Of a stretch of DNA of 64,000 bases, positions 54,530-63,113 are shown one piece after another (position 1 is the first letter of the stretch; every line of letters starts with the position of its first letter). Source of the stretch: Desulfuromonas sp. (GTDB lineage: Bacteria > Desulfobacterota > Desulfuromonadia > Desulfuromonadales > Geothermobacteraceae); NCBI GenBank assembly GCA_002868905.1, contig PKUA01000001.1, positions 1 through 64,000 on the forward strand, read 5' to 3'. The notes beneath the pieces are model-generated. The model searched no databases and was not told the origin of the DNA. It was given only the letters and a program-made list of their open reading frames with translations. Both the position numbers and the translations under genes were made by a program.

Positions 54530-55912
54530 GTGAAAAGAGATCAAATTCAGATCCTGGTTGTTGATGACGAAGAGAGCATGCGTGAGTTCCTCAGCATCAT
54601 GCTTCACCGCGAAGGGTATCGGGCCGAGGCGGTCAATGACGGTGCCCAGGCTTTGGCACGAATCAAGGAAAAGACCTTCGACCTGATCATTACCGATATC
54701 CAGATGCCGCGGGTCGACGGTTTTGAACTTCTCAAGCAGGTCATGAAAGTCCAGCCGGAAACCGTGGTGGTGATGGTGACCGCTTTTTCGACCACCGAGC
54801 AGGCGGTCGAGGCGATGAAACAGGGAGCCTATGACTACATCACCAAGCCGTTCAAGAATGATGAAATCAGACTGATCGTCAAGAACGCTTTGGAGCGGAA
54901 AGCTCTTCGCCAGGAGAATCTCGCCCTGAAAAAGGAATTGGGCAAGAGGGAATCGTTCGATCTGTTGATCGGTAAGAGCAAGGCAATGCAGCGGGTTTAC
55001 GACCTGATCGAAAAAATCGCCCCGAGCCGGGTCAACGTCTTGTTGACCGGTGAAAGCGGCACCGGCAAGGAGGTCGTGGCACGGGCCATTCACCACCGCA
55101 GCGAGCGTGCGGAAGGGCCTTTCGTGCCGATCAACTGCGGAGCGATCCCGGAGAACCTGTTGGAGAGCGAGCTGTTCGGGCATGAAAAAGGTTCCTTCAC
55201 CGGGGCCATTCACCGCAAGGAGGGGCTGTTTGAGATCGCCAATGGCGGGACCCTGTTTCTCGACGAGATCGGAGAATTGCCGCAGATGATGCAGGTCAAG
55301 TTGCTGCGGGTCCTGCAGGATCAGCTGTTCCGGCGGGTCGGCGGGACCCGCGATGTCCAGGCGGATGTCCGCCTGATCTGTGCCACCAACCGCAACCTGG
55401 AAACGGCCGTCGTGGAAGGGGCGTTTCGTGAAGACCTGTTCTACAGAATCAATGTCATCCGGCTTGAGTTGCCACCACTCAGGGATCGTCTGGAGGATAT
55501 CCCTCTGCTGGTACAACACTTCACCCGGGGGGGGCACGACGGAAAAGAGATCGAAATGACTGAAGGCGCCCTGCGGAAACTGCTTGATTACCACTGGCCC
55601 GGGAACATTCGGGAGTTGGAAAACGTGGTCGAGCGCTGCCTGGTGCTTGGCGGAGGAGAACATATCACGGAAGATTCCCTCCCGGGGCAATTTGTCGGCC
55701 AGACCGTTCACGGACTTGGCGGTTCGGTCGAGGTGCCGGACACCGGACTCGACCTGGACAATTACCTTGCCGGGATTGAACGGGAGATCCTGCTTAAGGC
55801 ATTGGATAAAACTGGTGGTGTTCGAAAAAAGGCCGCCGAGTTGCTCGGTATAAGCTTCCGCTCGATCCGGTATCGACTCGCCAAATTCGGTCTGGGGGAT
55901 GAGGACGAATAG
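54530..55912 (+). CDS. pilR: Sigma-54-dependent response regulator PilR
   Basis: The 460-aa protein has a receiver domain (Asp56 in LIITDIQMPRVDG), and an AAA+ domain with Walker A GESGTGKE and Walker B GGTLFLDEIGELP. The sigma-54 contact loop reads GSFTGA rather than GAFTGA. The C-terminal Fis-type helix-turn-helix is TGGVRKKAAELLGISFRSIRYRL. Start is GTG 54530. It is paired with PilS upstream and precedes pilA, whose promoter has a near-perfect -24/-12 element. It is the expected activator of pilA in this group. Confidence 0.95.
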   Translation: MKRDQIQILVVDDEESMREFLSIMLHREGYRAEAVNDGAQALARIKEKTFDLIITDIQMPRVDGFELLKQVMKVQPETVVVMVTAFSTTEQAVEAMKQGAYDYITKPFKNDEIRLIVKNALERKALRQENLALKKELGKRESFDLLIGKSKAMQRVYDLIEKIAPSRVNVLLTGESGTGKEVVARAIHHRSERAEGPFVPINCGAIPENLLESELFGHEKGSFTGAIHRKEGLFEIANGGTLFLDEIGELPQMMQVKLLRVLQDQLFRRVGGTRDVQADVRLICATNRNLETAVVEGAFREDLFYRINVIRLELPPLRDRLEDIPLLVQHFTRGGHDGKEIEMTEGALRKLLDYHWPGNIRELENVVERCLVLGGGEHITEDSLPGQFVGQTVHGLGGSVEVPDTGLDLDNYLAGIEREILLKALDKTGGVRKKAAELLGISFRSIRYRLAKFGLGDEDE

Positions 55913-56050
55913 GGATTCGCGGCCCTGTCTCCGGGTGAGGTGACAAAATACGTCGGTTCCCTGGACGCAGAATGTCGTTTTCAGTTTTTCTGCATTGCCG
56001 AAAACCCGGATGTGTTGCAATCTGGGCGGCTTTGGGGGCCGCGAGCGGAT

Positions 56051-56066
56051 TGGCATCGCTTTTGCT
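56051..56066 (+). promoter_or_regulatory. Sigma-54 (-24/-12) promoter of pilA
   Basis: TGGCATCGCTTTTGCT has GG (56052-56053), 10 bp, GC (56064-56065), a close match to TGGCACG-N4-TTGCT. The leader to pilA is about 120 nt. PilR, encoded just upstream, is the likely activator. The rest of the 55913-56196 gap shows no gene. Confidence 0.78.
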
Positions 56067-56196
56067 GTTTGAAAAGTCACCAAGTGTGAGGTATAAGTTT
56101 CAAGACCTGTTCGTGCGGAGCAGTTTTGATCAAATTTGGCCCTGGCTTGAGGGAAGTCCCCTGAAGCTGATTTATGAACTCGAAAGGAGAAACATT

Positions 56197-56424
56197 ATGC
56201 TCAAGAAATTCCGCAAGAACCAAAAGGGTTTCACCCTGATCGAGCTGTTGATCGTTGTTGCGATCATCGGCATCCTGGCCGCCATCGCCATCCCGCAGTT
56301 CTCGGCCTACCGCCAGAAGGCTTACAACGCCGCTGCGCAGAGTGACCTGAAGAACATCAAGACCGGGATGGAAGCCTACATGTCGGACAATCAGCAGTAT
56401 CCGACCGCTATGGCTCTGCAGTAG
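56197..56424 (+). CDS. pilA: Short type IVa major pilin, PilA-N / e-pilin type
   Basis: AAAGGAGA precedes ATG 56197. The 75-aa prepilin has an 11-residue leader ending KG and a mature chain of 64 residues starting FTLIELLIVVAIIGILAAIA (Glu5 present). The globular domain found in ordinary type IV pilins is absent, as in Geobacter PilA-N (61 residues). Aromatic residues are at mature positions 1, 24, 27, 32, 50 and 57. The spacing nearly equals that of the G. sulfurreducens pilin linked to conductive fibres, with Tyr50 in place of Phe51. The C-terminus is slightly longer (TAMALQ). The partner domain is encoded by the next gene. Confidence 0.95.
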   Translation: MLKKFRKNQKGFTLIELLIVVAIIGILAAIAIPQFSAYRQKAYNAAAQSDLKNIKTGMEAYMSDNQQYPTAMALQ

Positions 56425-56455
56425 GCCTAACTTAGACTAAGAAAGGATGACCGAA

Positions 56456-56815
56456 ATGAAAAAAATTATCGCGATTACGATTTTTCTCAGCCTCGCCCTG
56501 GCAGGCACTTCGTTTGGTGCCACTCTTTTGGCCGCTGCCGCTGACGCCGGCAAGGAACTGCAGGCGACCGCTCCGGTGAACACCCTGATCGGCAAGACCT
56601 CCAAGGGTGTGCGGCTTTCCGCCACTTACGAGTCGACAGCTTTCGCCATGGTTACCGTGCATGTCAACGGTTCCAAGTACTACGGCACCGCTTATGACTC
56701 CACCGCGATCATGGTTTCTTCCCCCGCTGGCGACATCAACGCCGCCTTCGCCGCTCCGAGCACCTCGGTCGGCGCCACTGCCTTCACCGCCGGTGACGGC
56801 TGGTCGGCCCTGTAA
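56456..56815 (+). CDS. PilA-C / Spc-like pilin partner protein
   Basis: The 119-aa protein begins with a Sec-type signal (KKIIAITIFLSLALAGTSFG), then ATLLAAAADAGKELQATAPVNTLIGKTSKGV and a beta-rich domain ending GDGWSAL. It lies 31 nt after pilA. In Geobacter the equivalent (GSU1497, PilA-C or short pilin chaperone) is the globular half of a split pilin; it stabilises PilA-N and has been modelled in a PilA-N/C filament. The chosen ATG 56456 has AAAGG 9 nt upstream; ATG 56447 is too close to it. A terminator-like hairpin follows. Confidence 0.85.
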   Translation: MKKIIAITIFLSLALAGTSFGATLLAAAADAGKELQATAPVNTLIGKTSKGVRLSATYESTAFAMVTVHVNGSKYYGTAYDSTAIMVSSPAGDINAAFAAPSTSVGATAFTAGDGWSAL

Positions 56816-56835
56816 GCCTGACCTGATTGAATGCG

Positions 56836-56870
56836 ACAGCCGGCAGGGCGTTTTTGCCCCTGCCGGCTGT
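56836..56870 (+). terminator. Hairpin terminator after the pilA-C gene
   Basis: ACAGCCGGCAGGG and CCCTGCCGGCTGT form a perfect 13-bp stem with a 9-nt loop. The following T-run is weak (TCTGCTTT), so it may let some transcription continue into the ABC genes. Confidence 0.75.
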
Positions 56871-56889
56871 TCTGCTTTCGGCCAAACGT

Positions 56890-57696
56890 ATGTCAGCTCA
56901 CCAGTTCGTCGCCCTCACACTCGCCAACCTGAGGATGATTATCCGTGACCGCGTCCTGCACGGGGTGCTTGGCGTCGCCGGAGTCATGCTGGTGCTGGTG
57001 CCGGCGTTCAGCTCCTTCTCCATGCGCCAATCGCAAGAGGTGGCGATCTCTCTTTCGCTCTCGGCCATCTCCCTGGTCCTCATGGTGTTGACCCTGCTGC
57101 TCGGCACCTCGTCGATCTGGCGGGATATCGAACGGCGCTACACCGCCTCGATCATGACCCTGCCGGTCAGTCGCGTGATCTACCTGCTCGGCAAGTTTGC
57201 CGCCATGGCGCTGTTCCTTCTGATCTGCGCCGTTATTCTGACGGCGGCCGGGTCTTTGGTGGTGCTGCTCGCCGCAACCCAGTATCCGTCGGATTTACCG
57301 ATCTCCTGGGGGACAATCGCTCTGGCCGTCTTGGCCGATCTGGTCAAATACCTGCTGCTCGGTGGGATTGCCATCCTGCTTTCGACGGTCAGCACCTCCT
57401 TTTTCCTGCCGTTTTTCGGGACCCTGGCCATCTACCTGGCCGGCAGCGCCTCGCAGGAGGTCTTCGAGTACGTCAGTGGGCAGTTCGGTCAGGAAATTCC
57501 TGCACTCTCACTCGCTGCCATCAAGGGGACCTACTACCTGCTGCCGAATTTCGCCGCGTTCAATTTCAAGGTCCATGCGGTCTATGCACTGCAGGTCCAG
57601 CCCGGATCCGTCGTTTTCGCCTGTATCTATGCCGCGACTTACACCGGACTGCTCCTGATCCTAGCGGCGTGGTCTTTTAACCGCAGGGCGTTGTAG
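56890..57696 (+). CDS. ABC-2 type transporter permease
   Basis: From ATG 56890 the protein has 268 aa and six hydrophobic segments in the ABC-2 permease pattern. It opens with LTLANLRMIIRDRVLHGVLG, continues SIWRDIERRYTASIMTLPVSRVIYLLGKF and ends with helix GLLLILAAWSFNRRAL. With the ATPase encoded at 58557 it forms an exporter; the gene between them may encode an accessory part. The frame extends upstream into the hairpin at 56836, so the earlier ATG is rejected. The substrate is unknown. Confidence 0.85.
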   Translation: MSAHQFVALTLANLRMIIRDRVLHGVLGVAGVMLVLVPAFSSFSMRQSQEVAISLSLSAISLVLMVLTLLLGTSSIWRDIERRYTASIMTLPVSRVIYLLGKFAAMALFLLICAVILTAAGSLVVLLAATQYPSDLPISWGTIALAVLADLVKYLLLGGIAILLSTVSTSFFLPFFGTLAIYLAGSASQEVFEYVSGQFGQEIPALSLAAIKGTYYLLPNFAAFNFKVHAVYALQVQPGSVVFACIYAATYTGLLLILAAWSFNRRAL

Positions 57697-58538
57697 TGAA
57701 ATTTCGGCTGCTGTTCGGAATACTCCTGCTGGCCCATGCATTGCTCCTGCCCCACCTTTCCGAAAGATTGAAACAGCGCTCGGTCGAGGTCAAACTCGGC
57801 TATATCCCTCATCCGCAGATTCTCAAGGTGAGTGTCGCCGATCACAGTCTCCCGGTGGCGGAAGCGGCGGTCATGAAGGTGTTGTTCTATTTTGGAACCC
57901 TGGTCGAAAAATTCCAGGAGAATATCGTCATTCGTCCCGAATATCTCAATATGTACCGTACCTTGGAGACCGCCATCCTGCTTGACCCGTACAACATGGA
58001 CGGTTACTATTTTGCCCAGGCGGCTTTCACCTGGGAGGTCGGTCGGGTAAAAGAGGTCAACCGGCTGCTTGAAATCGGGGTAGAAAACCGCCAATGGGAC
58101 TACTGGCTCCCCTTCTACATCGGTTTTAATCGGGCCTATTTTCTCAAGGACTTTGCCGGTGCTGCACCGTATATGAAACTTGCCGCCGAACGTTCGGGCG
58201 ACCCGCTGTTCGCCAAACTCGCGGCGCGCTATTTCTACGAATCGAAACAGACCGATCTCGGCCTGCTTTTTCTGGATACCATAATTGCGCAGACCAAGGA
58301 CAAGGCGATCAAGGCGACCTACGAGATGCGTCGAGCGGCCTTGCTGATGGTAACCGCACTTGAGAAAGGCGTCGCCGCCTATCGATCGGCGCGAGGGAGC
58401 AACCCGGAACGTATCGAGGACCTGGTAACGGAGGGGTTGATTCCTGAGGTTCCCGTCGACCCTTATGGCGGGAATTTCTATCTCGATTCCGACGGGCGGG
58501 TTCGAACCACCAGCAAATTAGCCGAACAGCCAAAGTGA
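57696..58538 (+). CDS. Membrane-anchored TPR-like accessory protein of the ABC cassette
   Basis: The 280-aa protein starts at GTG 57696, sharing one base with the permease stop (TAGTG). One N-terminal hydrophobic segment (KFRLLFGILLLAHALLLPHL) is followed by helical repeats of TPR character (YFAQAAFTWEVGRVKEVNRLLEIGVE; FIGFNRAYFLKDFAGAAPYMKLAAE). The C-terminal motif VPVDPYGGNFYLDSDGRV is seen in pseudopilin-like and TPR proteins of the envelope. Function unknown; gene order ties it to the transporter. Confidence 0.7.
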   Translation: MKFRLLFGILLLAHALLLPHLSERLKQRSVEVKLGYIPHPQILKVSVADHSLPVAEAAVMKVLFYFGTLVEKFQENIVIRPEYLNMYRTLETAILLDPYNMDGYYFAQAAFTWEVGRVKEVNRLLEIGVENRQWDYWLPFYIGFNRAYFLKDFAGAAPYMKLAAERSGDPLFAKLAARYFYESKQTDLGLLFLDTIIAQTKDKAIKATYEMRRAALLMVTALEKGVAAYRSARGSNPERIEDLVTEGLIPEVPVDPYGGNFYLDSDGRVRTTSKLAEQPK

Positions 58539-58556
58539 GGAGATTCTGCACTGGCC

Positions 58557-59468
58557 ATGAACCCGATCTCTATTGAAGGATTGACCAAGGTTTACCGTGA
58601 CAAGAAGCGCCGCCGGGTGACAGCGCTCCAGGGACTCGACTTGCAGATCGAGGCAGGAGAGGTGTTCGGATTTTTGGGGCCGAACGGTGCCGGCAAGAGC
58701 ACAACCATCAAAACCCTGGTCGGGCAGATCCAGTCGACAGCCGGTTGTGCAAAGCTGTTCGGAATCGCTGCGGGTGATCCCCGTGCCAGGCGAAGAATCG
58801 GCTATCTTCCTGAAAATCCGTCGTTTTACGATTTTTTGACCGCAAAGGAGTACCTCTCTCTCGTTGGTCGTTGTTTCGGTATGGACCGTTCAGCCATTGA
58901 ACGGGAGAGCGAGCGTGTCCTTGAATTGGTCGATCTTCACCCTGCTGCAAAGCGGAAGATCCAGGGCTACAGCAAGGGGATGGTGCAGCGACTCGGCCTG
59001 GCCCAGACCCTGCTGCATGATCCCGACCTGTTTATTCTCGATGAGCCGATGAGTGGACTCGATCCCCTTGGCCGGGCGCTGGTGAAACAGGTCATGATCG
59101 ACCTCAGACGACGGGGCAAGACCATCTTCTTCAGCACCCATGTCACGGCAGATGTCGAAGCGGTGTGTGATCGCGTTGCCGTTCTTGTGGGGGGGAAACT
59201 GCAAACGGTTAACCGGGTCAGCGAACTTCTCGAGAAGGGAATCGAGGGCTACGTCATTCAGCTGCCGAGTGCGACGGCCGGTCTGTGGTCTGATTTTGAA
59301 GCGAGGCCACAATCCGATGACGTATGCGAAGTGTTCGTACCCCGTGGCAAGTTCAACAGCTTTATGGCGATTGCCGGCCGGGAGGGGGTTGAGGTCCAAC
59401 TGATTGAACCACGTCGGCGCAGTATTGAGCAGTTTTTCCTTGAGATCGTACGGCGCGAAACGGAATGA
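58557..59468 (+). CDS. ABC transporter ATP-binding protein
   Basis: The 303-aa protein has Walker A GPNGAGKSTT, a Q-loop region (YLPENPSFYDFLTAKEYLSLV), signature YSKGMVQRLGLAQ, Walker B LFILDEPMSGLDPLG and H-loop FFSTHVTADVE. It ends in a C-terminal DUF4162-type extension. It energises the permease at 56890. It overlaps the next gene by 4 nt (ATGA). The ABC set with the TPR protein lies next to the pilins here, as I recall for Geobacter (GSU1498-1500), which suggests a role linked to pili or surface polymers. Confidence 0.93.
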   Translation: MNPISIEGLTKVYRDKKRRRVTALQGLDLQIEAGEVFGFLGPNGAGKSTTIKTLVGQIQSTAGCAKLFGIAAGDPRARRRIGYLPENPSFYDFLTAKEYLSLVGRCFGMDRSAIERESERVLELVDLHPAAKRKIQGYSKGMVQRLGLAQTLLHDPDLFILDEPMSGLDPLGRALVKQVMIDLRRRGKTIFFSTHVTADVEAVCDRVAVLVGGKLQTVNRVSELLEKGIEGYVIQLPSATAGLWSDFEARPQSDDVCEVFVPRGKFNSFMAIAGREGVEVQLIEPRRRSIEQFFLEIVRRETE

Positions 59469-61222
59469 GTTTGCGCCTGAAAAAGCCCTACCAAGCTTTA
59501 TTACTGATTCTGGTGACTCTCGGGATCTATTACCCGACTCTGTTTGCTCCCTTTAACTCCCTGGACGACCAACTTCTGGTCAATACCCTGCTCAACCAGC
59601 AGGGGTTTTCCTGGTCGCGGCATTTTTCCCCGGGCGGGTTGTACGATTATTATCGACCGCTGGTCACGTTAAGTTTCGAAATTGATCACCATATCGGCGG
59701 ACTGCAGGAGCCGTTCATGCACCTGTTTAACGTCTTGGTGCACGCGGTCAATGTTCTCCTGGTCTGGCTCTTTGCTCGGCGCTTCGGCCGGTTCATCCGG
59801 AACAGTTCGGATCTTATTCCGCTACTTGCTGCCCTGCTCTTCGCCGTCCATCCCATTCACACCGAGACGGTTAACTGGATCATGGGCCGCACCGATTTGC
59901 TGGCCGGCACCTTCTGTTTTGCGGCGCTCTGGTCCCTTGTCATCTTCCTGGAGCGAAGACAAATGGGGTGGGGGATTCTCAGCGGCGTTACTTTGCTGGG
60001 AGGGGCTCTGTGCAAAGAGACGGCCCTGTTTTTGGTCCCGGGCGCCTGCTTCCTGCTGGTGTGCCGTGCCGTGGGTGGGGGACGCCAATGGCGAGGACGT
60101 TGGCTGCTCCTGCCGTTTTACAGCATCGCAATCGGAGCTTATTTTTTTCTGCGCTGGGGGGCCTTTCAAACTGACCGTGGCTTGTCGCATACGACAAAGC
60201 TGGTGGCCTCCGCCGTAGGTGTAGCCAGCTCACCCGGCGTGAGCGAGGCCACTGCCACTCATTTCCCCTGGTTGGACGCCGTTCGCGTCGCGCTTAAGGC
60301 GAGCGGTTTTTATGCCGTCAAGCTGTTTCAGCCGCTGCCACTCAACTTTGGCATTAATCATGTCGATCCGGTTTTTCTCGTGCCTGGTCTCTGTCTGGTC
60401 GTTCTTCTGACCGTGTCGGCCTGGAGAAGACAGCCGATCGGTTGGCTGTTCCTGGTTGCTGCCTCGATTGCCGTATCGGCTCTGGCCGTCCTTTACACTC
60501 AACTGGCCTGGACTCCTGTTGCAGAGCGGTACATGTATATCCCCTGCGGGCCGTTTCTTGTCGGACTGGTGTATCTGGTTGGTTCGAAAGTCACGCTCCC
60601 TGTTGGAAGGGCCGTCGCCGCGATGTTGGTCCCGGCAGTGATTGGCGGCGCGGTTTGGGCGACTGCGACACGCAATATCGTCTGGCAGGACAACCTGACC
60701 CTTTACCAGGACACGGTCAGGAAATCGCCCGACTTCGCCCGGGCCAAAACCCAGCTGGCCATGGCACTGCGCGAACGAGGACGGAAGGAAGAGGCTCTGG
60801 CGCTGCTGGGTGAAAATTCCAGCGCAAGCGGTGGAGAAGCGATGATGAACCGGGCCGCCGCCCTATGGGAAGAAGGCGACTACGAAGCGGCCAGGGCTGA
60901 ATTGCTGGAACTGCTTGAGAATCCGCGTGGAATCGAGATCAAGATTCTGAACAACCTGGTCGCCATTACCATGGAACAGGCCAATAAAACCGAGGACGAA
61001 GACTTGAAACGTCTTTATTACGAGGATATCCTTGGGTGGTTAAAACGAATTTATTCGCTTTGGCCCAACGGTTTTGTCTCGTATCGAATCGGCCGTGTCC
61101 ACTTGATCCTGAACAACAGGAGCGCGGCACAGCGCGCTTTTGCCAAGGCCGCCGAGACTCTTCCTCCCGATTCTCTTTATCACGAACCGGCAGCCAAGCT
61201 GGCAAGGACATTAGCTGAATGA
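59465..61222 (+). CDS. GT-C glycosyltransferase-like membrane protein with C-terminal TPRs
   Basis: The 585-aa protein has about eleven membrane helices and then soluble TPR-like repeats (ARAKTQLAMALRERGRKEEALALLGE and GEAMMNRAAALWEEGDYEAARAELLELL). The first periplasmic loop carries FNSLDDQLL, an acidic pair as in GT-C enzymes that use polyprenyl-phosphate sugars. HPIHTETVNWIMGRTDLLAG is the hallmark of TMTC/DUF1736-like O-mannosyltransferase relatives. It probably transfers a lipid-linked sugar to a protein or glycan in the periplasm. ATGA overlaps on both sides couple it to its neighbours. Confidence 0.8.
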   Translation: MSLRLKKPYQALLLILVTLGIYYPTLFAPFNSLDDQLLVNTLLNQQGFSWSRHFSPGGLYDYYRPLVTLSFEIDHHIGGLQEPFMHLFNVLVHAVNVLLVWLFARRFGRFIRNSSDLIPLLAALLFAVHPIHTETVNWIMGRTDLLAGTFCFAALWSLVIFLERRQMGWGILSGVTLLGGALCKETALFLVPGACFLLVCRAVGGGRQWRGRWLLLPFYSIAIGAYFFLRWGAFQTDRGLSHTTKLVASAVGVASSPGVSEATATHFPWLDAVRVALKASGFYAVKLFQPLPLNFGINHVDPVFLVPGLCLVVLLTVSAWRRQPIGWLFLVAASIAVSALAVLYTQLAWTPVAERYMYIPCGPFLVGLVYLVGSKVTLPVGRAVAAMLVPAVIGGAVWATATRNIVWQDNLTLYQDTVRKSPDFARAKTQLAMALRERGRKEEALALLGENSSASGGEAMMNRAAALWEEGDYEAARAELLELLENPRGIEIKILNNLVAITMEQANKTEDEDLKRLYYEDILGWLKRIYSLWPNGFVSYRIGRVHLILNNRSAAQRAFAKAAETLPPDSLYHEPAAKLARTLAE

Positions 61223-62064
61223 TGTTGTACTGTTATTTTCGACTCTTGCGTCCAAGGCAATGGTTGAAAAACCTCATGATTTATTTCCCGCCATTTTTGA
61301 GTGGGGCGCTGCAGCATCCCGGGATGCTCTCCCGGGGGATTCTGCCGCTGATCGCTTTTTGTTGCGCATCGAGCGCCTCCTATATCCTGAATGACCTGTG
61401 CGATGTCGAAAACGATACCCACCATCCGAAAAAACGGACCCGTCCCATCGCGTCCGGAGAAGTCTCAAGAAACCATGCCATCGTATTCCTGATAGTGCTG
61501 CTGATTTTGGCAGGATTTCTGTCCTGGAGCATCTCCCCGCTTTTCCTGGGCTATGTTCTGTTGTACCTTTCGATAACATTCACCTATTCGTTCAAGCTCA
61601 AGCAGTTGCCGATCTTCGATGTCTTTAGCATCTCGTTCGGTTTTGTCCTGCGGCTTTATAGCGGCGGGGAGGTGTTTGATGTCTACGTATCGGACTGGCT
61701 GTTCCTGAGCGTCTTTTTGTTGTCGCTTTTTTTGAGTATCGGAAAGCGGTGTGGTGAACAGAAAATTCTGGGAGACGCGGCACCTTCTCATCGGAGTGCC
61801 TTGGCTCATTATCCGGATGGGTTCCTTGAGAGCGCGATGTATTTAACGGGCGCCGCGGTTCTCATTACTTATGCCATGTACGCCATCTCAACACCTTTGC
61901 TGGTTTATAGTGTCCCCCTCTGCGTGTTCGGGCTGTTGCGTTACTTGTTGAATGTTAAATCCGGCGGCAGGGGGGAGCCTGTCGATGCCCTATTGAAAGA
62001 CCCGGTCCTCTTCATGGTCGGTTTTCTCTGGGTCGTAATGGTCGGTTTAAGTGTCTATCAATGA
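61219..62064 (+). CDS. UbiA-family prenyltransferase, DPPR-synthase-like
   Basis: The 281-aa protein has eight or so membrane helices, a start LLRPRQWLKNLMIYFPPFLSG and the first Asp-rich site YILNDLCDVENDTHHPKKRTRPIASG (NDxxDxxxD). KLKQLPIFDVFSISFGFVLRLYSGG follows, with SIGKRCGE in the second half. This subgroup includes decaprenyl-phosphate phosphoribose synthase (Rv3806c type), which starts the pathway to polyprenyl-phosphate pentoses. The neighbouring GT-C and GT2 genes suggest glycan work rather than quinone synthesis. Confidence 0.85.
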   Translation: MMLYCYFRLLRPRQWLKNLMIYFPPFLSGALQHPGMLSRGILPLIAFCCASSASYILNDLCDVENDTHHPKKRTRPIASGEVSRNHAIVFLIVLLILAGFLSWSISPLFLGYVLLYLSITFTYSFKLKQLPIFDVFSISFGFVLRLYSGGEVFDVYVSDWLFLSVFLLSLFLSIGKRCGEQKILGDAAPSHRSALAHYPDGFLESAMYLTGAAVLITYAMYAISTPLLVYSVPLCVFGLLRYLLNVKSGGRGEPVDALLKDPVLFMVGFLWVVMVGLSVYQ

Positions 62065-63113
62065 AGCGAGTTTACGTCGTGATCGTCAACTGGAATGGTT
62101 GGGCCGACACCATCGAGTGTCTGGAGAGCCTGTTTCGACTTGACTACCCTGACTATCGCATCATTGTCTGTGACAACGGATCGACCGACGATTCCTTCGG
62201 CCGCCTCGTTGATTGGGCGGAGGGGAGGCTGGCCCATGTATCAACACCGGATTTTGTCAGCCGACATCATCAGACCGCACCTCCGGTCAAAAAGCCGATC
62301 AAATTTCAGATCTGTAACCGGGCTGAAGCCGAAGCGGGTGGATGCTTCGATGCGGACCCCCCGTTGGTCCTGATCCGGGCCGGAGAGAACCTCGGCTTCG
62401 CCGGGGGGAACAATATCGCTCTTCGTTATGCCATGGCCCGGGACGATTTTTCTCATGCCTGGTTGCTCAACAATGACACGGTGGTCGAATCCGGTGCCTT
62501 GCAGGCCCTGGTGGAGCGAATGTCGGAAAAGCCATCTGCGGGAATCTGCGGATCGACCTTGGCTCTATATGACCGGCCTGACCAGATTCAGGCGCGGGCC
62601 GGCGGGTGGTATTGCCGCTGGATCGGCCTCCCCTGGCATCTTGGTCAACTCGGCAAGGTCAGTCAGCGGCCACGAGTGACCCGGGTTGAGAGATGGATGA
62701 ACTATGTCGTCGGAGCATCAATGCTGGTATCGCGGGATTTTCTGGTCGATGTCGGCTTGATGTGTGAAGATTACTTCCTGTTTTTCGAAGAGACCGACTG
62801 GGCGCTGCGGGGAGGGGAGCGATTCACTCTGGCTTACGCGCCTGAGAGTGTCGTTTATCACAAGGTCGGGCGGAGCATCGGCACCAGCTCCGACCCGCGC
62901 CGGAAGAGCCCTCTTTGCGACTATTACGCAATTCGGAACAGGTTGCGGTTTACCCGGCGGTATTTCCCGGAAGCGTTGCCCACCGTCTGGTTGACGGTCG
63001 CAATGGCGGTCCTGGTTCGATTGCTCCTGGGGCGGATTGATCGGGCGCTCATGCTTTTGCAGCTGTTACTCGGTCGTGATGTGCCGCCGCCTGAGAAGGT
63101 ACGTGTTGCATGA
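62061..63113 (+). CDS. Family 2 glycosyltransferase
   Basis: The 350-aa protein has the GT2 start VYVVIVNWNGWADTIECLESLFRLDYPDYRIIVCDNGSTDDS. The nucleotide-sugar and acceptor blocks are ENLGFAGGNNIALRYA, AWLLNNDTVVESGAL (DxD-like NND) and LMCEDYFLFFEETDWALRG. The C-terminus has one or two hydrophobic helices. It resembles rhamnosyltransferase-type enzymes of surface polysaccharide synthesis. It overlaps UbiA-like and the next GT gene by 4 nt each. Confidence 0.88.
   Translation: MKRVYVVIVNWNGWADTIECLESLFRLDYPDYRIIVCDNGSTDDSFGRLVDWAEGRLAHVSTPDFVSRHHQTAPPVKKPIKFQICNRAEAEAGGCFDADPPLVLIRAGENLGFAGGNNIALRYAMARDDFSHAWLLNNDTVVESGALQALVERMSEKPSAGICGSTLALYDRPDQIQARAGGWYCRWIGLPWHLGQLGKVSQRPRVTRVERWMNYVVGASMLVSRDFLVDVGLMCEDYFLFFEETDWALRGGERFTLAYAPESVVYHKVGRSIGTSSDPRRKSPLCDYYAIRNRLRFTRRYFPEALPTVWLTVAMAVLVRLLLGRIDRALMLLQLLLGRDVPPPEKVRVA

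Noticed and set aside
54491-56083. 530-codon frame antisense to pilR
   Set aside because: PilR is complete on the + strand and the pilA promoter lies inside this frame.
55972-56196. In-frame extension of pilA upstream (possible long PilA isoform)
   Set aside because: G. sulfurreducens pilA has been reported to use two start codons, but here no good start with a ribosome site lies in the extension, and the -24/-12 promoter sits within it. ATG 56197 is preferred.
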